DNA from: Ignavibacteriales bacterium CG12_big_fil_rev_8_21_14_0_65_30_8
GTDB taxonomy: Bacteria; Bacteroidota; Ignavibacteria; Ignavibacteriales; Ignavibacteriaceae
NCBI GenBank assembly: GCA_002783525.1
Contig: PFGS01000238.1
Span: 1-11,123, forward strand
Length of the DNA: 11,123 nucleotides
Reading direction: 5' to 3'
Positions 1 to 7,229 of the stretch are shown piece by piece. The position numbers and the translations under genes are program-made. The notes under the pieces are model-generated. The model was not told the origin of the DNA, did not search any database, and was given only the letters and a program-made list of their open reading frames with translations. The stretch's first letter is position 1, and every line of letters starts with the position of its first letter.

Positions 1-480
1 TTATTCAGCGGTATAAAAAATTTTTATCTTTTTGATGCAATAAAAAGTCGTGAAAAAATTGAAGAAAATGTTATTGCTTTTACAAATAGTTTCGGCAAAA
101 GAAAATCGCTTATAATTTATAACAATAAATTGGACAAGGTTAAATTTACACTATTTAACTCTTGCCCAAAATTAAATAATTCAAACAAACTCATATCTAA
201 AAATATTGCTAAGGTTTTAGGTATAAAAAACTCAAGTAAATATTTTTATATCTATAAAGAGTTCAATACAAATTTAGAATTTATTTTATCAGGAAGTGAA
301 GTTCATAAAAATGGGTTGTCATTTGATCTGAAAGGATACGAATATAGAATAAGTTTGGATTTTAAAGAAGTTAGAGACACAGAAGGAATTTATAAAAAGA
401 TCTATAAAAAATTAAAAGGTAATGGTTCTGATTCAATTAAGGAATTAATAAATAAAAGATTAGAACTTAAATCCCTTTAA
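1..480 (+). CDS. C-terminal part of a probable GH13 alpha-amylase-family protein (5' end outside window)
   Basis: The frame is open from base 1 to a TAA at 478-480, giving 159 residues with no start in the window. The TTG at 130 is an internal codon, because the reading frame continues upstream of it. I recognise a C-terminal pattern found in a group of bacterial GH13 alpha-amylase-like proteins: a stretch reading ENVIAFTNSFGKRKSLIIYNN (about residues 22-42) resembles their 'NE-DVFAYSNR-G-ERALVVYHN' segment. Later stretches, LEFILSGSEV and the GYEYRISLDFKEVRD region (about residues 98-123), resemble their 'LEYIRSSREL' and 'GAYKYHVFLDFREV' segments. The catalytic (beta/alpha)8 barrel would lie upstream, so activity cannot be judged. 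The match is from memory of the family, not a search. The gene is convergent with the SDR gene and their coding ends overlap by 14 bp. An unrelated conserved protein is the alternative. Confidence 0.6.
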   Translation, partial: LFSGIKNFYLFDAIKSREKIEENVIAFTNSFGKRKSLIIYNNKLDKVKFTLFNSCPKLNNSNKLISKNIAKVLGIKNSSKYFYIYKEFNTNLEFILSGSEVHKNGLSFDLKGYEYRISLDFKEVRDTEGIYKKIYKKLKGNGSDSIKELINKRLELKSL

Positions 481-1255
481 TATACCCGCCATCAACAGGA
501 ATAGTAGTGCCTGTAATATAACTTGCTTTCATTGAAGCTAAAAACACTACTAAAGATGCGATCTCTTTAGCAGAAGCCAGTCTGTTTAATGGAATTTCTT
601 TAGCAATATCTGATAATACTTCTTCGTGAGAAACATTCAACTCTTTGGCTCTATTTACAGCAATTTCATATACTCTGTTAGTTAGAGTGTAACCCGGAGC
701 CACATTATTTACAGTAATATTAAATTTACCATATTCATTACTTAATGATTTAGTTAAACCTTGTAGCCCGGACCTTACTGAATTGGAAAGAATTAGATTA
801 TCAATTGGTTGCTTAACAGAAATTGAAGAAATATTGATTATTCTTCCCCACTCTTTTTCTATCATTTTAGGAAGGACAAATTTAGTTGCAGTTACAGCAC
901 TTAGTAAAACCTGGTCAACAGCATCCCTCCAATCAGAATCATCAACATCACTAAAATTGCCGCTTTTAGGTCCACCACAATTATTTATAAGTATATCAAT
1001 ACTTTTAAATTCTTTTTCAACTGCAGAGACAGTTCTTTCAACATCTTTTCTTTTACTCAGATCACAAACACACCATAAAACATCTATTCCATATTTGCTT
1101 TTTATATCATCTGAAGTTTTTAAGAGATTTTCTTTATCTCTGGAACAAATTGCAACTCTGGCTCCTTCTGAAGCAAATTCCTCGGCAATTGCTCTACCAA
1201 TTCCTTTGCTTGCGGCAGTTACAAGAACCGATTTTCTACTCAATCCTAAAAACAT
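467..1255 (-). CDS. SDR-family protein, BKR-like subgroup lacking the catalytic Tyr and Lys
   Basis: This is a 262-residue Rossmann-fold protein of the short-chain dehydrogenase/reductase superfamily, at the usual length for a classical SDR. The dinucleotide-binding loop is TAASKGIG (residues 13-20) in place of TGxxxGIG. NNCGG follows at 91-95, NISS at 141-144 (Ser144 aligns with the catalytic Ser) and PVDGG near the C-terminus at 253-257. Where FabG-type enzymes have YxxxK, this protein has S157-N-S-V-R161, so both the Tyr acid/base and the Lys are replaced. The surrounding pattern (SSISVKQP, LSNSVRSG) is that of a recognised subgroup often annotated as 3-oxoacyl-ACP reductase-like, whose members share these losses. 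Reductase activity is therefore doubtful and the substrate unknown. ATG start at 1255 with no clear Shine-Dalgarno site. It is the last gene of the minus-strand run after the MarC gene (54 bp gap). Confidence 0.9.
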   Translation of the reverse strand: MFLGLSRKSVLVTAASKGIGRAIAEEFASEGARVAICSRDKENLLKTSDDIKSKYGIDVLWCVCDLSKRKDVERTVSAVEKEFKSIDILINNCGGPKSGNFSDVDDSDWRDAVDQVLLSAVTATKFVLPKMIEKEWGRIINISSISVKQPIDNLILSNSVRSGLQGLTKSLSNEYGKFNITVNNVAPGYTLTNRVYEIAVNRAKELNVSHEEVLSDIAKEIPLNRLASAKEIASLVVFLASMKASYITGTTIPVDGGYIKGI

Positions 1256-1309
1256 ATATCTTTAGATTAATTAAATAATATTAATATTAACAATTTTTAT
1301 TTAAAGTAT

Positions 1310-1903
1310 CTACTTTGTAAAAGTATTTATAATTCCGATAATACCAACACGGATCATCATAACGGCAATAGCTGCCATAAATAAAGATGCTATTTTGGCA
1401 AAAGCTTTTGCACCACCTTCACCAATTACTTTTATAAATAAATTTGCATTTGACAATGTTAACCAGACAATTAAAAAATTTAATACTATAGATAATATTG
1501 TTGCTAAATATCCAAAACTATTTACAAGCATTATTATAGTTGTTAAACCTGCAGGGCCCATAATAAGAGGTATTCCTAAAGGGACAACACCGATACTATT
1601 TCCCGGATCCCTTCTTCTTTCACCTGTTGACATAATATCTGTAATTGCCAACACTAAAAGAATTATACCACCGGCTATTTTAAAATCATCGATTGTGATA
1701 CCTAAAAAAGTAAGAATTAATTTACCCGCTAATAAAAATGTAACTGCTACTATAAAAGCTGTTATGATAGCATCTCTAACTAATTTTTTTCTACTGAGTT
1801 TGTCTAACCCCTCAATGTAACCAATAAATAAAGGTGTTACTCCAATAACATCTATTGCTACAAATAATGGGATAAAGGAGAGCAAAAATATTTCTAAATT
1901 CAT
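1310..1903 (-). CDS. MarC-family integral membrane protein
   Basis: A 197-residue, very hydrophobic protein of the MarC family (about 200 residues is normal), located in the inner membrane. About six membrane segments can be drawn near residues 5-28, 43-66, 74-91, 106-128, 133-152 and 170-193. Family hallmarks visible are the early IDVIGVTPLFI stretch, GGIILLVLAI (78-87) and PLGIPLIMGPAG (108-119). The short polar stretch STGERRRDPG (92-101) between segments fits a loop. The family has no established biochemical function; an early link to multiple antibiotic resistance in E. coli was not upheld, so no resistance role should be read from the name. ATG start; no Shine-Dalgarno site is evident. 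It lies 63 bp downstream of ackA on the same strand and may be co-transcribed, but the context does not suggest a substrate. Confidence 0.93.
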   Translation of the reverse strand: MNLEIFLLSFIPLFVAIDVIGVTPLFIGYIEGLDKLSRKKLVRDAIITAFIVAVTFLLAGKLILTFLGITIDDFKIAGGIILLVLAITDIMSTGERRRDPGNSIGVVPLGIPLIMGPAGLTTIIMLVNSFGYLATILSIVLNFLIVWLTLSNANLFIKVIGEGGAKAFAKIASLFMAAIAVMMIRVGIIGIINTFTK

Positions 1904-1955
1904 AAAAAATTCAAGGTGATTTCAAAGCGAAGATAAGAAATTTTATAAAGAATAG

Positions 1956-1977
1956 TTATAAAATAATTATTTTATAA
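1956..1977. repeat. 22-bp perfect AT-only palindrome spanning the ackA stop codon
   Basis: The half-site TTATAAAATAA is followed directly by its exact reverse complement, with the centre inside the ackA stop codon (1967-1969). An RNA hairpin made only of A-U pairs would be weak, and no U-tract-plus-GC-stem terminator is present. It could be a weak end-of-gene structure or chance in AT-rich DNA. Confidence 0.5.
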
Positions 1978-3166
1978 TATTAGAGATAATTTTTTCAGTA
2001 TCTGTGGCAATAACTAGTTCTTCATTTGTAGGCAAGCAAAATACTTTTACTCTTGAAGACTCTGTAGATATAATTTTATTTTTTGTATTATTTCTTTCTT
2101 CATCAATTTCTATTCCTATAAATTCCAGATCGGTGCAAACTTCTTTTCTAATTTTAGCTGAGTTTTCACCAATACCACCTGTAAATACAAACGCATCCAA
2201 TCCTCCCATAGCGGCAGAATAAGAACCCAAATATTTTTTAATTCTGTAGCAGAAAATATCAAAAGCAAACTGAGCTTTTTTATTATCTTCTTCAAGAGCT
2301 GAAAGAATTTCCCTCATATCACTGCTTATACCGCTAACACCCATTAAACCGCTGTGTTTATTTAATAAAGTATTAACTTCATATAATGTCAATCCTTCTT
2401 TGCCCATTAAAAAAGTAATAATTGAGGGATCAATATCTCCGCTTCTTGTCCCCATTAATAATCCTTCTAAAGGAGTAAATCCCATAGTAGTATCAACTGA
2501 TTTACCGTTTTTAATTGCTGCCATACTACAACCATTACCTAAATGTGCAGTAACTATTTTTAATTCAGAAATATCTTTCCCCATCAATTCTGCAGCTTTA
2601 TTAGAAACATACCAGTGTGAAGGTCCGTGAAAACCATATCTTCTTATTTTATATTTTTTATAAAGATCATAAGGAAGACCATACAAAAAAGCTTTATTAG
2701 GCATGCTGCTATGAAATGCTGTGTCAAAAACAGCACATTGTGGAATATCAGGTAAAATTCTTTTTACTGCCTGAATACCTTTTATATTTGGTGGATTATG
2801 TAAAGGAGCTAATTCAATATTCTCTCTTAGTACATTTATTACCTCATCAGTTATTAAAATAGAATCAGAAAAAGTTTCACCTCCATGAACAACTCTATGA
2901 CCAACAGCTTCAATTTCTTCTTTAAAACTTATAACACCATGTGTTTTACTTAACAATACAGCCAAAACATATTCTATTGCCATTGAGTGATCTAATATTT
3001 CCCCCGCAATTTTTAAGCTGTCACCATCATATCTTTTTTGTGAAAGTACAGCACCGGCCATCCCGATTCTTTCAACAACACCTTTTGCTAATTCAAACTT
3101 TTTTTCTGTCTCAATAAGTTGATATTTAATTGATGAGCTACCACAATTTAGAACTAATACTTTCAT
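1967..3166 (-). CDS. ackA: Acetate kinase
   Basis: A full-length 399-residue acetate kinase of the ASKHA fold (family about 400 aa). It interconverts acetate + ATP with acetyl phosphate + ADP in the cytoplasm, and in fermenters yields ATP from acetyl-CoA together with phosphotransacetylase. The N-terminal signature VLNCGSSSIKY (residues 5-15) is intact. The residues known to be catalytic in the Methanosarcina enzyme fall at the same numbers here: N7, R91 (HRVVHGG), D148 (VFDTAFH), H180 (RYGFHG) and R241 (GTRSGDIDP). GGIGEN (330-335) and PTNEE (379-383) complete the ATP/Mg site. Length and the GTRSGDIDP motif favour acetate over butyrate kinase. The ATG is supported by an AGGA motif 6 nt upstream. 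It lies 15 bp behind the hydroxyacyl-CoA dehydrogenase gene. No phosphotransacetylase gene is in the window. Confidence 0.97.
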   Translation of the reverse strand: MKVLVLNCGSSSIKYQLIETEKKFELAKGVVERIGMAGAVLSQKRYDGDSLKIAGEILDHSMAIEYVLAVLLSKTHGVISFKEEIEAVGHRVVHGGETFSDSILITDEVINVLRENIELAPLHNPPNIKGIQAVKRILPDIPQCAVFDTAFHSSMPNKAFLYGLPYDLYKKYKIRRYGFHGPSHWYVSNKAAELMGKDISELKIVTAHLGNGCSMAAIKNGKSVDTTMGFTPLEGLLMGTRSGDIDPSIITFLMGKEGLTLYEVNTLLNKHSGLMGVSGISSDMREILSALEEDNKKAQFAFDIFCYRIKKYLGSYSAAMGGLDAFVFTGGIGENSAKIRKEVCTDLEFIGIEIDEERNNTKNKIISTESSRVKVFCLPTNEELVIATDTEKIISNIIK

Positions 3167-3172
3167 TAAAAT

Positions 3173-3176
3173 TCCT
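3173..3176 (-). promoter_or_regulatory. Shine-Dalgarno site for ackA
   Basis: On the minus strand the sequence reads AGGA, then 6 nt, then the ATG at 3166. It lies in the 15-bp gap after the upstream gene and supports the chosen ackA start. Few other genes in this window have such a site. Confidence 0.6.
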
Positions 3177-3181
3177 AAAAA

Positions 3182-4120
3182 CTACAATTTAATTATTTTA
3201 CCGTTTTTATCATATTTATAAAAACCTTCACCGGTTTTTTTCCCTAATTTTCTTTCTCTAACTAATTTCCTTAAAATAGGACAAGCTCTGTATCTTGGTT
3301 CACCAAGCGTTTTCCAAAGTGTTTCCATCCAGGCAAGTACTTCATCAAGTCCCATCATATCTGCCATTTCTAAAGGACCGTTTTTAAAATTATAACCCAA
3401 TTTCATTGCAGTATCAATATGCTCTGCAGTAGCAACTCCTTCCAGTAAAATATACATAGCTTCATTCAATAAAGGAACAATAGCTCTTGTAGTTACAAAT
3501 CCTGGATATTCATAAACTTCTACAGATGTTTTACCAATTTTTGTTGCAAAATTTTTCGCAATCTTTACGGTTCCATTTGAAGTATGTAAGCATTTAACTA
3601 ATTCTACAAGTGGAATTTTAGGCACGGGATGAAGAAAGTGCATTCCTATCATTTTGTCGGGTCGGGAAATTGTTTCAGCTATTTTTGTAAGACTTAAAGT
3701 AGATGTGTTAGAAACAAAAATTGTGTTTTCTTTAACAAGACCATCAAGTTTTTGGAACAATTCTTTTTTCAAATTAAAATCTTCAGAAACTGCTTCAATT
3801 ATAATATCACATTTTATAACTGACTCTATGTTTTTTTTCCAATTGATTCTACTTAAAATAGCTTTCTTCTCAGATTCAGTTACACTCCATCTTTTTATAT
3901 CTCTATCTAGTGAATCTGATAATTCTTGTTTAGCATTATTTAAATGTTCGTTATCTTTTTCAACAATAATTACTTCCATACCGGAGCCGGCAATTGTTTG
4001 AGCAAGGCCTTGCCCCATAACTCCTGCTCCAATTATTGCAATAAGATTTATTCCATCTGCATCATTTGAAAAATGTGATGAACCAAAGATATCTTCTAAT
4101 TTTAAATCGTTGTCTTCCAT
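3182..4120 (-). CDS. 3-hydroxyacyl-CoA (3-hydroxybutyryl-CoA) dehydrogenase
   Basis: A 312-residue protein of the 3-hydroxyacyl-CoA dehydrogenase family, which uses NAD(P) to interconvert acetoacetyl-CoA and 3-hydroxybutyryl-CoA in butyrate/PHB-type metabolism or beta-oxidation. The N-terminal Rossmann domain starts at about residue 26 with the loop GAGVMGQG (31-38), and E54 ends the second strand (VIIVEKD). The conserved SNTS is at 137-140. H161 and E173 fit the catalytic His/Glu pair. The all-alpha C-terminal domain (about 205-312) carries PGFVTTR, NGPLEMADMMGLD and KTGEGFY. Two oddities: about 25 extra acidic/polar residues precede the Rossmann fold (no later Met can serve as start), and the usual HFFNP reads HFLHP. 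ATG start without a visible Shine-Dalgarno site. First gene of the minus-strand run. Hbd is the likely role, but chain-length specificity cannot be read from sequence. Confidence 0.93.
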   Translation of the reverse strand: MEDNDLKLEDIFGSSHFSNDADGINLIAIIGAGVMGQGLAQTIAGSGMEVIIVEKDNEHLNNAKQELSDSLDRDIKRWSVTESEKKAILSRINWKKNIESVIKCDIIIEAVSEDFNLKKELFQKLDGLVKENTIFVSNTSTLSLTKIAETISRPDKMIGMHFLHPVPKIPLVELVKCLHTSNGTVKIAKNFATKIGKTSVEVYEYPGFVTTRAIVPLLNEAMYILLEGVATAEHIDTAMKLGYNFKNGPLEMADMMGLDEVLAWMETLWKTLGEPRYRACPILRKLVRERKLGKKTGEGFYKYDKNGKIIKL

Positions 4121-4160
4121 AGTATAAAATAAATTGTTTATAATTTATAAAGTAAAAATA

Positions 4161-4188
4161 CAAATATAATACCAATGAAATTCTTCAA
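4161..4188 (-). promoter_or_regulatory. Candidate promoter for the hydroxyacyl-CoA dehydrogenase/ackA run
   Basis: On the minus strand TTGAAG (4188-4183) and TATTTG (4166-4161) are separated by 16 bp, and the downstream box also reads TATATTTG, fitting the Bacteroidetes -7 pattern TAnnTTTG. Transcription would begin about 34 nt before the ATG. In DNA this AT-rich, such matches are common, so this is tentative. Confidence 0.3.
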
Positions 4189-4275
4189 TATTCAAATTAA
4201 TATTCTAGTATTTTTCTTTTTAACGAGTAAAAAAGCATATAAGTTCTAAGGAATGAGAAATATATATTATTTAAA

Positions 4276-4305
4276 TTCAGATTTAACTTTACAATATTTT
4301 ATAAT
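4276..4305 (+). promoter_or_regulatory. Candidate promoter for recQ
   Basis: A perfect TATAAT at 4300-4305 lies 18 bp downstream of a poor -35-like TTCAGA (4276-4281). Transcription would start about 10 nt before the ATG at 4323, giving a very short leader, which is compatible with the lack of a Shine-Dalgarno site. Weak evidence in AT-rich DNA. Confidence 0.25.
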
Positions 4306-4322
4306 TTATTTATTCTCTGTCT

Positions 4323-6920
4323 ATGTCCATTAAGGAAGCACTAAAAAAATATTTTGGTTATTCTTCATTTAAGCCAAATCAACTGGAAATTATTAACAGT
4401 ATTTTGGATGGTAATAATATTTTAGCCGTTCTGCCAACCGGAGCAGGAAAATCTTTATGTTATCAAATCCCTTCTTTAGTATCTGAAAATTTTTCTATTA
4501 TAATCTCACCTCTAATAGCTTTAATGAAGGATCAGGTTGACAGCTTAAATAAGGAAGAAATAATTGCGGGATTTGTAAACAGTACTATGGATTATAAAGA
4601 ATATGAAGATGTAATGAATAAAATTACTTACGGTAAATTAAAGATTTTATTTGTTTCTCCCGAAAGATTAGAGAACAGAGATTTTGCAAAAAGAATAAAA
4701 GAATTATCACCCAAATATTTATTTGTTGATGAAGCACATTGTATTAGTGAATGGGGACATAATTTTAGACCAAGTTACAGAAAGATCAAAAATTTTACTG
4801 AATTTATCTCAGTCAAACATATCTCTGCTTTTACTGCTACTGCAACACCAGAAGTTAGAGACGATATTGTTAAACAACTAAATTTTAAAAAAACAAAAAT
4901 TTTTGTTAAAGGGTTTGAAAGAGACAACCTTCATATAAATGTTATTAAAACAACAAAGAAAAAAGAGACAACTCTTGCATTAATAAAACAATTCAATACT
5001 CCAGTAATTATTTACACAAGTTCCAGAAAAGCCTCTGAAGAAATAACTGAATATCTTAATATGCATAAAATAAAATGCAATTATTATCACGCGGGATTAA
5101 GATCTGAAATAAGAATAAAAATTCAAGATGATTTTCAGAATGACAGATTAAAAATAATTGCTGCAACAAATGCTTTTGGAATGGGAATAGATAAGAAAGA
5201 CATTAGATTAATTATCCATTACAACACACCTAATTCAATAGAAAATTATTATCAGGAAATTGGTAGAGCAGGCAGAGACGGTAAAGATTCACATGCTTAT
5301 TTACTTTATGAAAAAGATGATATGAATATTCACAATTATTTTCTTTTGAATTCAAATCCGGATAAGCAATTGATACAAGATGTTTATAACGCTGTATGTG
5401 ATTACGGAAAGGTTGCTGTAGGTTCTACAAATGATGAAGATATTTACATCAATTCTGATTTTATAAGTAATTGTGTAAACAGAAAACTTAATAACGGACT
5501 ACTTAATTCAGTGTTGAACACTTTGCAAACAAGCGGTTATTTAAAAGTCATTTCAAAATATGATAAGAGCAATGCTGTTAAAATTAATTTTACTCAAGAG
5601 AAATTAAAATCTTTTATTAAGAAAACTTTAAATTTTAGCATTAAGGAATTGATTCTATACCTAATACAAAAATATGGCAATAATGTGTTTAGCAAAATGA
5701 TCGAGATCGATCTAAAAGGAATTTCAAAAGAATTAAATTTTAGTATAAGTGTTATAAAAGAAAACTTTATAAAATTGAACGACCTCGGTGTTTTGAATTT
5801 TAAGCAAAACGAAAGAGGAGAGTATATCAATTTAACAACTCAAAGAGTAAGTACAGACAGATTACAAATTGACTATACAAAAATAAATTCTTCTTATTTA
5901 GTTGGACAACAAAAAATTGAAAAAATGCTCGGCTTTGTATTTACCAATGAATGCAGATTTAAATATATCTTAAATTATTTTGGCGAAGATACCTCCGCCT
6001 ACACTTGCGGAATTTGCGATGTGTGCAAGCATGGACAAAATATTTCGGATTCTTCAACTGAATACATCAAAGAAATAGTTCTTAATTTAATTTATTACCA
6101 AAATAATAAGCTTACTGAAAATGACGTAATAAAAATTTTAAAAGGAGAAAGCAATAAATCCGAATTTGCCAAAATTAATTATTATGGTGCAGGAATAAAC
6201 TTTTTAGAAGAAGAAATTCAAAATGTTATTAGTTATTTATATTCAAGTAAACAAATAATAAACTTAGAAAAATCTGTTAATAAAATAGAGATAACAGAAA
6301 AAGGAATATCAGAATTACCATTAAAAACTAATAAAGAGGAAGATCCGCACAAACCAATTAAATATGATCACAATTTGGAATTATATTCAAGATTGAAAGA
6401 CATTAGACAAAATACAGCTAAAAAGTATTTGCAGAAACCGGCTTTAATTTGTCCTGAAGAAATATTAAAAAGAATATCCGAAATAAAACCTGAAAGTGAA
6501 AATGCATTATTAAAAATTGAAGGTTTTACAAAAAGAATGTTCAATAAAATTGGTGCTGATTTTATAGAAGAAATAAAATCATTCAAAAAAAACGAAAGGG
6601 AAAATATTAAGCTTCCTCCGGGTATAAATGAGACTTACAGATTGTTAAAAGAAGGATATTCTTTAAACTCTATTTCTAAAATTAGAAAACTTTCAGAGAC
6701 TGTTATTTCGATGCACGCAGAATCAATAATTGAAAATAAAAAAAACATTGAAATAAATAAGCTGATCAGTGAAGAGGTTATTAAAACTATTGAGCACGAA
6801 TTAAAAAAAGGATTTAGTAATCTAAAGGAATTAAAGGAAAGACTGCCAAAAGAAATATCATATCCAATGATAAGAATTGCAGTTGCAAAATTTAGATCGA
6901 AGACTTCCCCTTCTCCTTAA
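4323..6920 (+). CDS. recQ: RecQ-family ATP-dependent DNA helicase, long form with RQC, HRDC and C-terminal HTH domains
   Basis: An 865-residue superfamily 2 helicase that unwinds DNA 3'-5' in recombination and repair. The helicase core (about 1-340) has LPTGAGKS (Walker A, 37-44), DEAH (136-139), TATAT (171-175), GMGID (286-290) and QEIGRAGRDG (311-320). Four zinc-ligand cysteines are at C544, C562, C565 and C568, the RecQ spacing, but they lie some 165 residues later than in E. coli RecQ. Residues about 345-530 form a helical, winged-helix-like insert. An RQC-like winged helix (about 575-665), an HRDC domain (about 686-755, LYSRLKDIRQNTAKK) and an HTH_40-like tail (about 765-855) follow. E. 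coli RecQ is about 610 aa, so this is unusually long. ATG start, no Shine-Dalgarno site. Divergent from the dehydrogenase gene; its 3' end overlaps the convergent lipoprotein gene by 29 bp. Confidence 0.95.
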   Translation: MSIKEALKKYFGYSSFKPNQLEIINSILDGNNILAVLPTGAGKSLCYQIPSLVSENFSIIISPLIALMKDQVDSLNKEEIIAGFVNSTMDYKEYEDVMNKITYGKLKILFVSPERLENRDFAKRIKELSPKYLFVDEAHCISEWGHNFRPSYRKIKNFTEFISVKHISAFTATATPEVRDDIVKQLNFKKTKIFVKGFERDNLHINVIKTTKKKETTLALIKQFNTPVIIYTSSRKASEEITEYLNMHKIKCNYYHAGLRSEIRIKIQDDFQNDRLKIIAATNAFGMGIDKKDIRLIIHYNTPNSIENYYQEIGRAGRDGKDSHAYLLYEKDDMNIHNYFLLNSNPDKQLIQDVYNAVCDYGKVAVGSTNDEDIYINSDFISNCVNRKLNNGLLNSVLNTLQTSGYLKVISKYDKSNAVKINFTQEKLKSFIKKTLNFSIKELILYLIQKYGNNVFSKMIEIDLKGISKELNFSISVIKENFIKLNDLGVLNFKQNERGEYINLTTQRVSTDRLQIDYTKINSSYLVGQQKIEKMLGFVFTNECRFKYILNYFGEDTSAYTCGICDVCKHGQNISDSSTEYIKEIVLNLIYYQNNKLTENDVIKILKGESNKSEFAKINYYGAGINFLEEEIQNVISYLYSSKQIINLEKSVNKIEITEKGISELPLKTNKEEDPHKPIKYDHNLELYSRLKDIRQNTAKKYLQKPALICPEEILKRISEIKPESENALLKIEGFTKRMFNKIGADFIEEIKSFKKNERENIKLPPGINETYRLLKEGYSLNSISKIRKLSETVISMHAESIIENKKNIEINKLISEEVIKTIEHELKKGFSNLKELKERLPKEISYPMIRIAVAKFRSKTSPSP

Positions 6921-7227
6921 GATAAGAAATGATTTTATCAAAAAGTTTTTTCCATTCTTCCGGATTCTTTTTATAGTAATCCAAAGTATGAATGTATAAT
7001 TCTTTATTCACATTATATCTTGAATAGATATTCTTCTTTTCAATCTCAAAACCGGTAGAACCGGCTGACATGGAATCTTGAGCTATAACCATATCTGTAT
7101 AAATAAGGACAAAAGTATCTTCATTAATTTTTTTTTCTTTCGAGCAACCGAGGAAAGAAATGATGGTAACAAATATTAATAACAACAGGATTTTTAGTGT
7201 TAATCTATTTTGAATAAATATTTTCAA
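6892..7227 (-). CDS. Small lipoprotein resembling the DUF4296 family
   Basis: A 111-residue protein with a short basic N-terminus, a hydrophobic stretch (about 11-27) and a lipobox FLGC with Cys28. It is therefore predicted to be exported, lipid-anchored at Cys28 and exposed in the periplasm or at the outer membrane. The mature part matches what I recall of DUF4296, a Bacteroidetes family of unknown function: an early I-Y-T-D-M-V-I-A-Q motif, then an IYSRYNV...LDYYKKNPEEW...LFDKIISYLKE pattern. The only plausible start is a TTG at 7225-7227, two bases after the rhomboid stop. A stop lies ten codons further up in frame, and the next Met is past the lipobox. No Shine-Dalgarno site is seen, so translation may be coupled to the rhomboid gene. 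Last gene of the GAPDH-PGK-rhomboid run. Its last 29 bp overlap the end of recQ on the other strand. Confidence 0.8.
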   Translation of the reverse strand: MKIFIQNRLTLKILLLLIFVTIISFLGCSKEKKINEDTFVLIYTDMVIAQDSMSAGSTGFEIEKKNIYSRYNVNKELYIHTLDYYKKNPEEWKKLFDKIISYLKEKGKSSI

Positions 7228-7229
7228 AA

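Noticed and set aside
130..480. Separate small gene beginning at TTG 130
   Set aside because: The frame is open to base 1 and the residues before 130 continue the same family-like pattern, so this is the end of a longer gene.
783..1265. Long open frame on the plus strand opposite the SDR gene
   Set aside because: It lies wholly antisense to a clear SDR coding sequence, has no recognisable domain, and its composition follows from the opposite strand's codons.
1310..1903. Antibiotic-resistance function suggested by the MarC name
   Set aside because: The family's link to multiple antibiotic resistance was not confirmed, and nothing nearby supports it.
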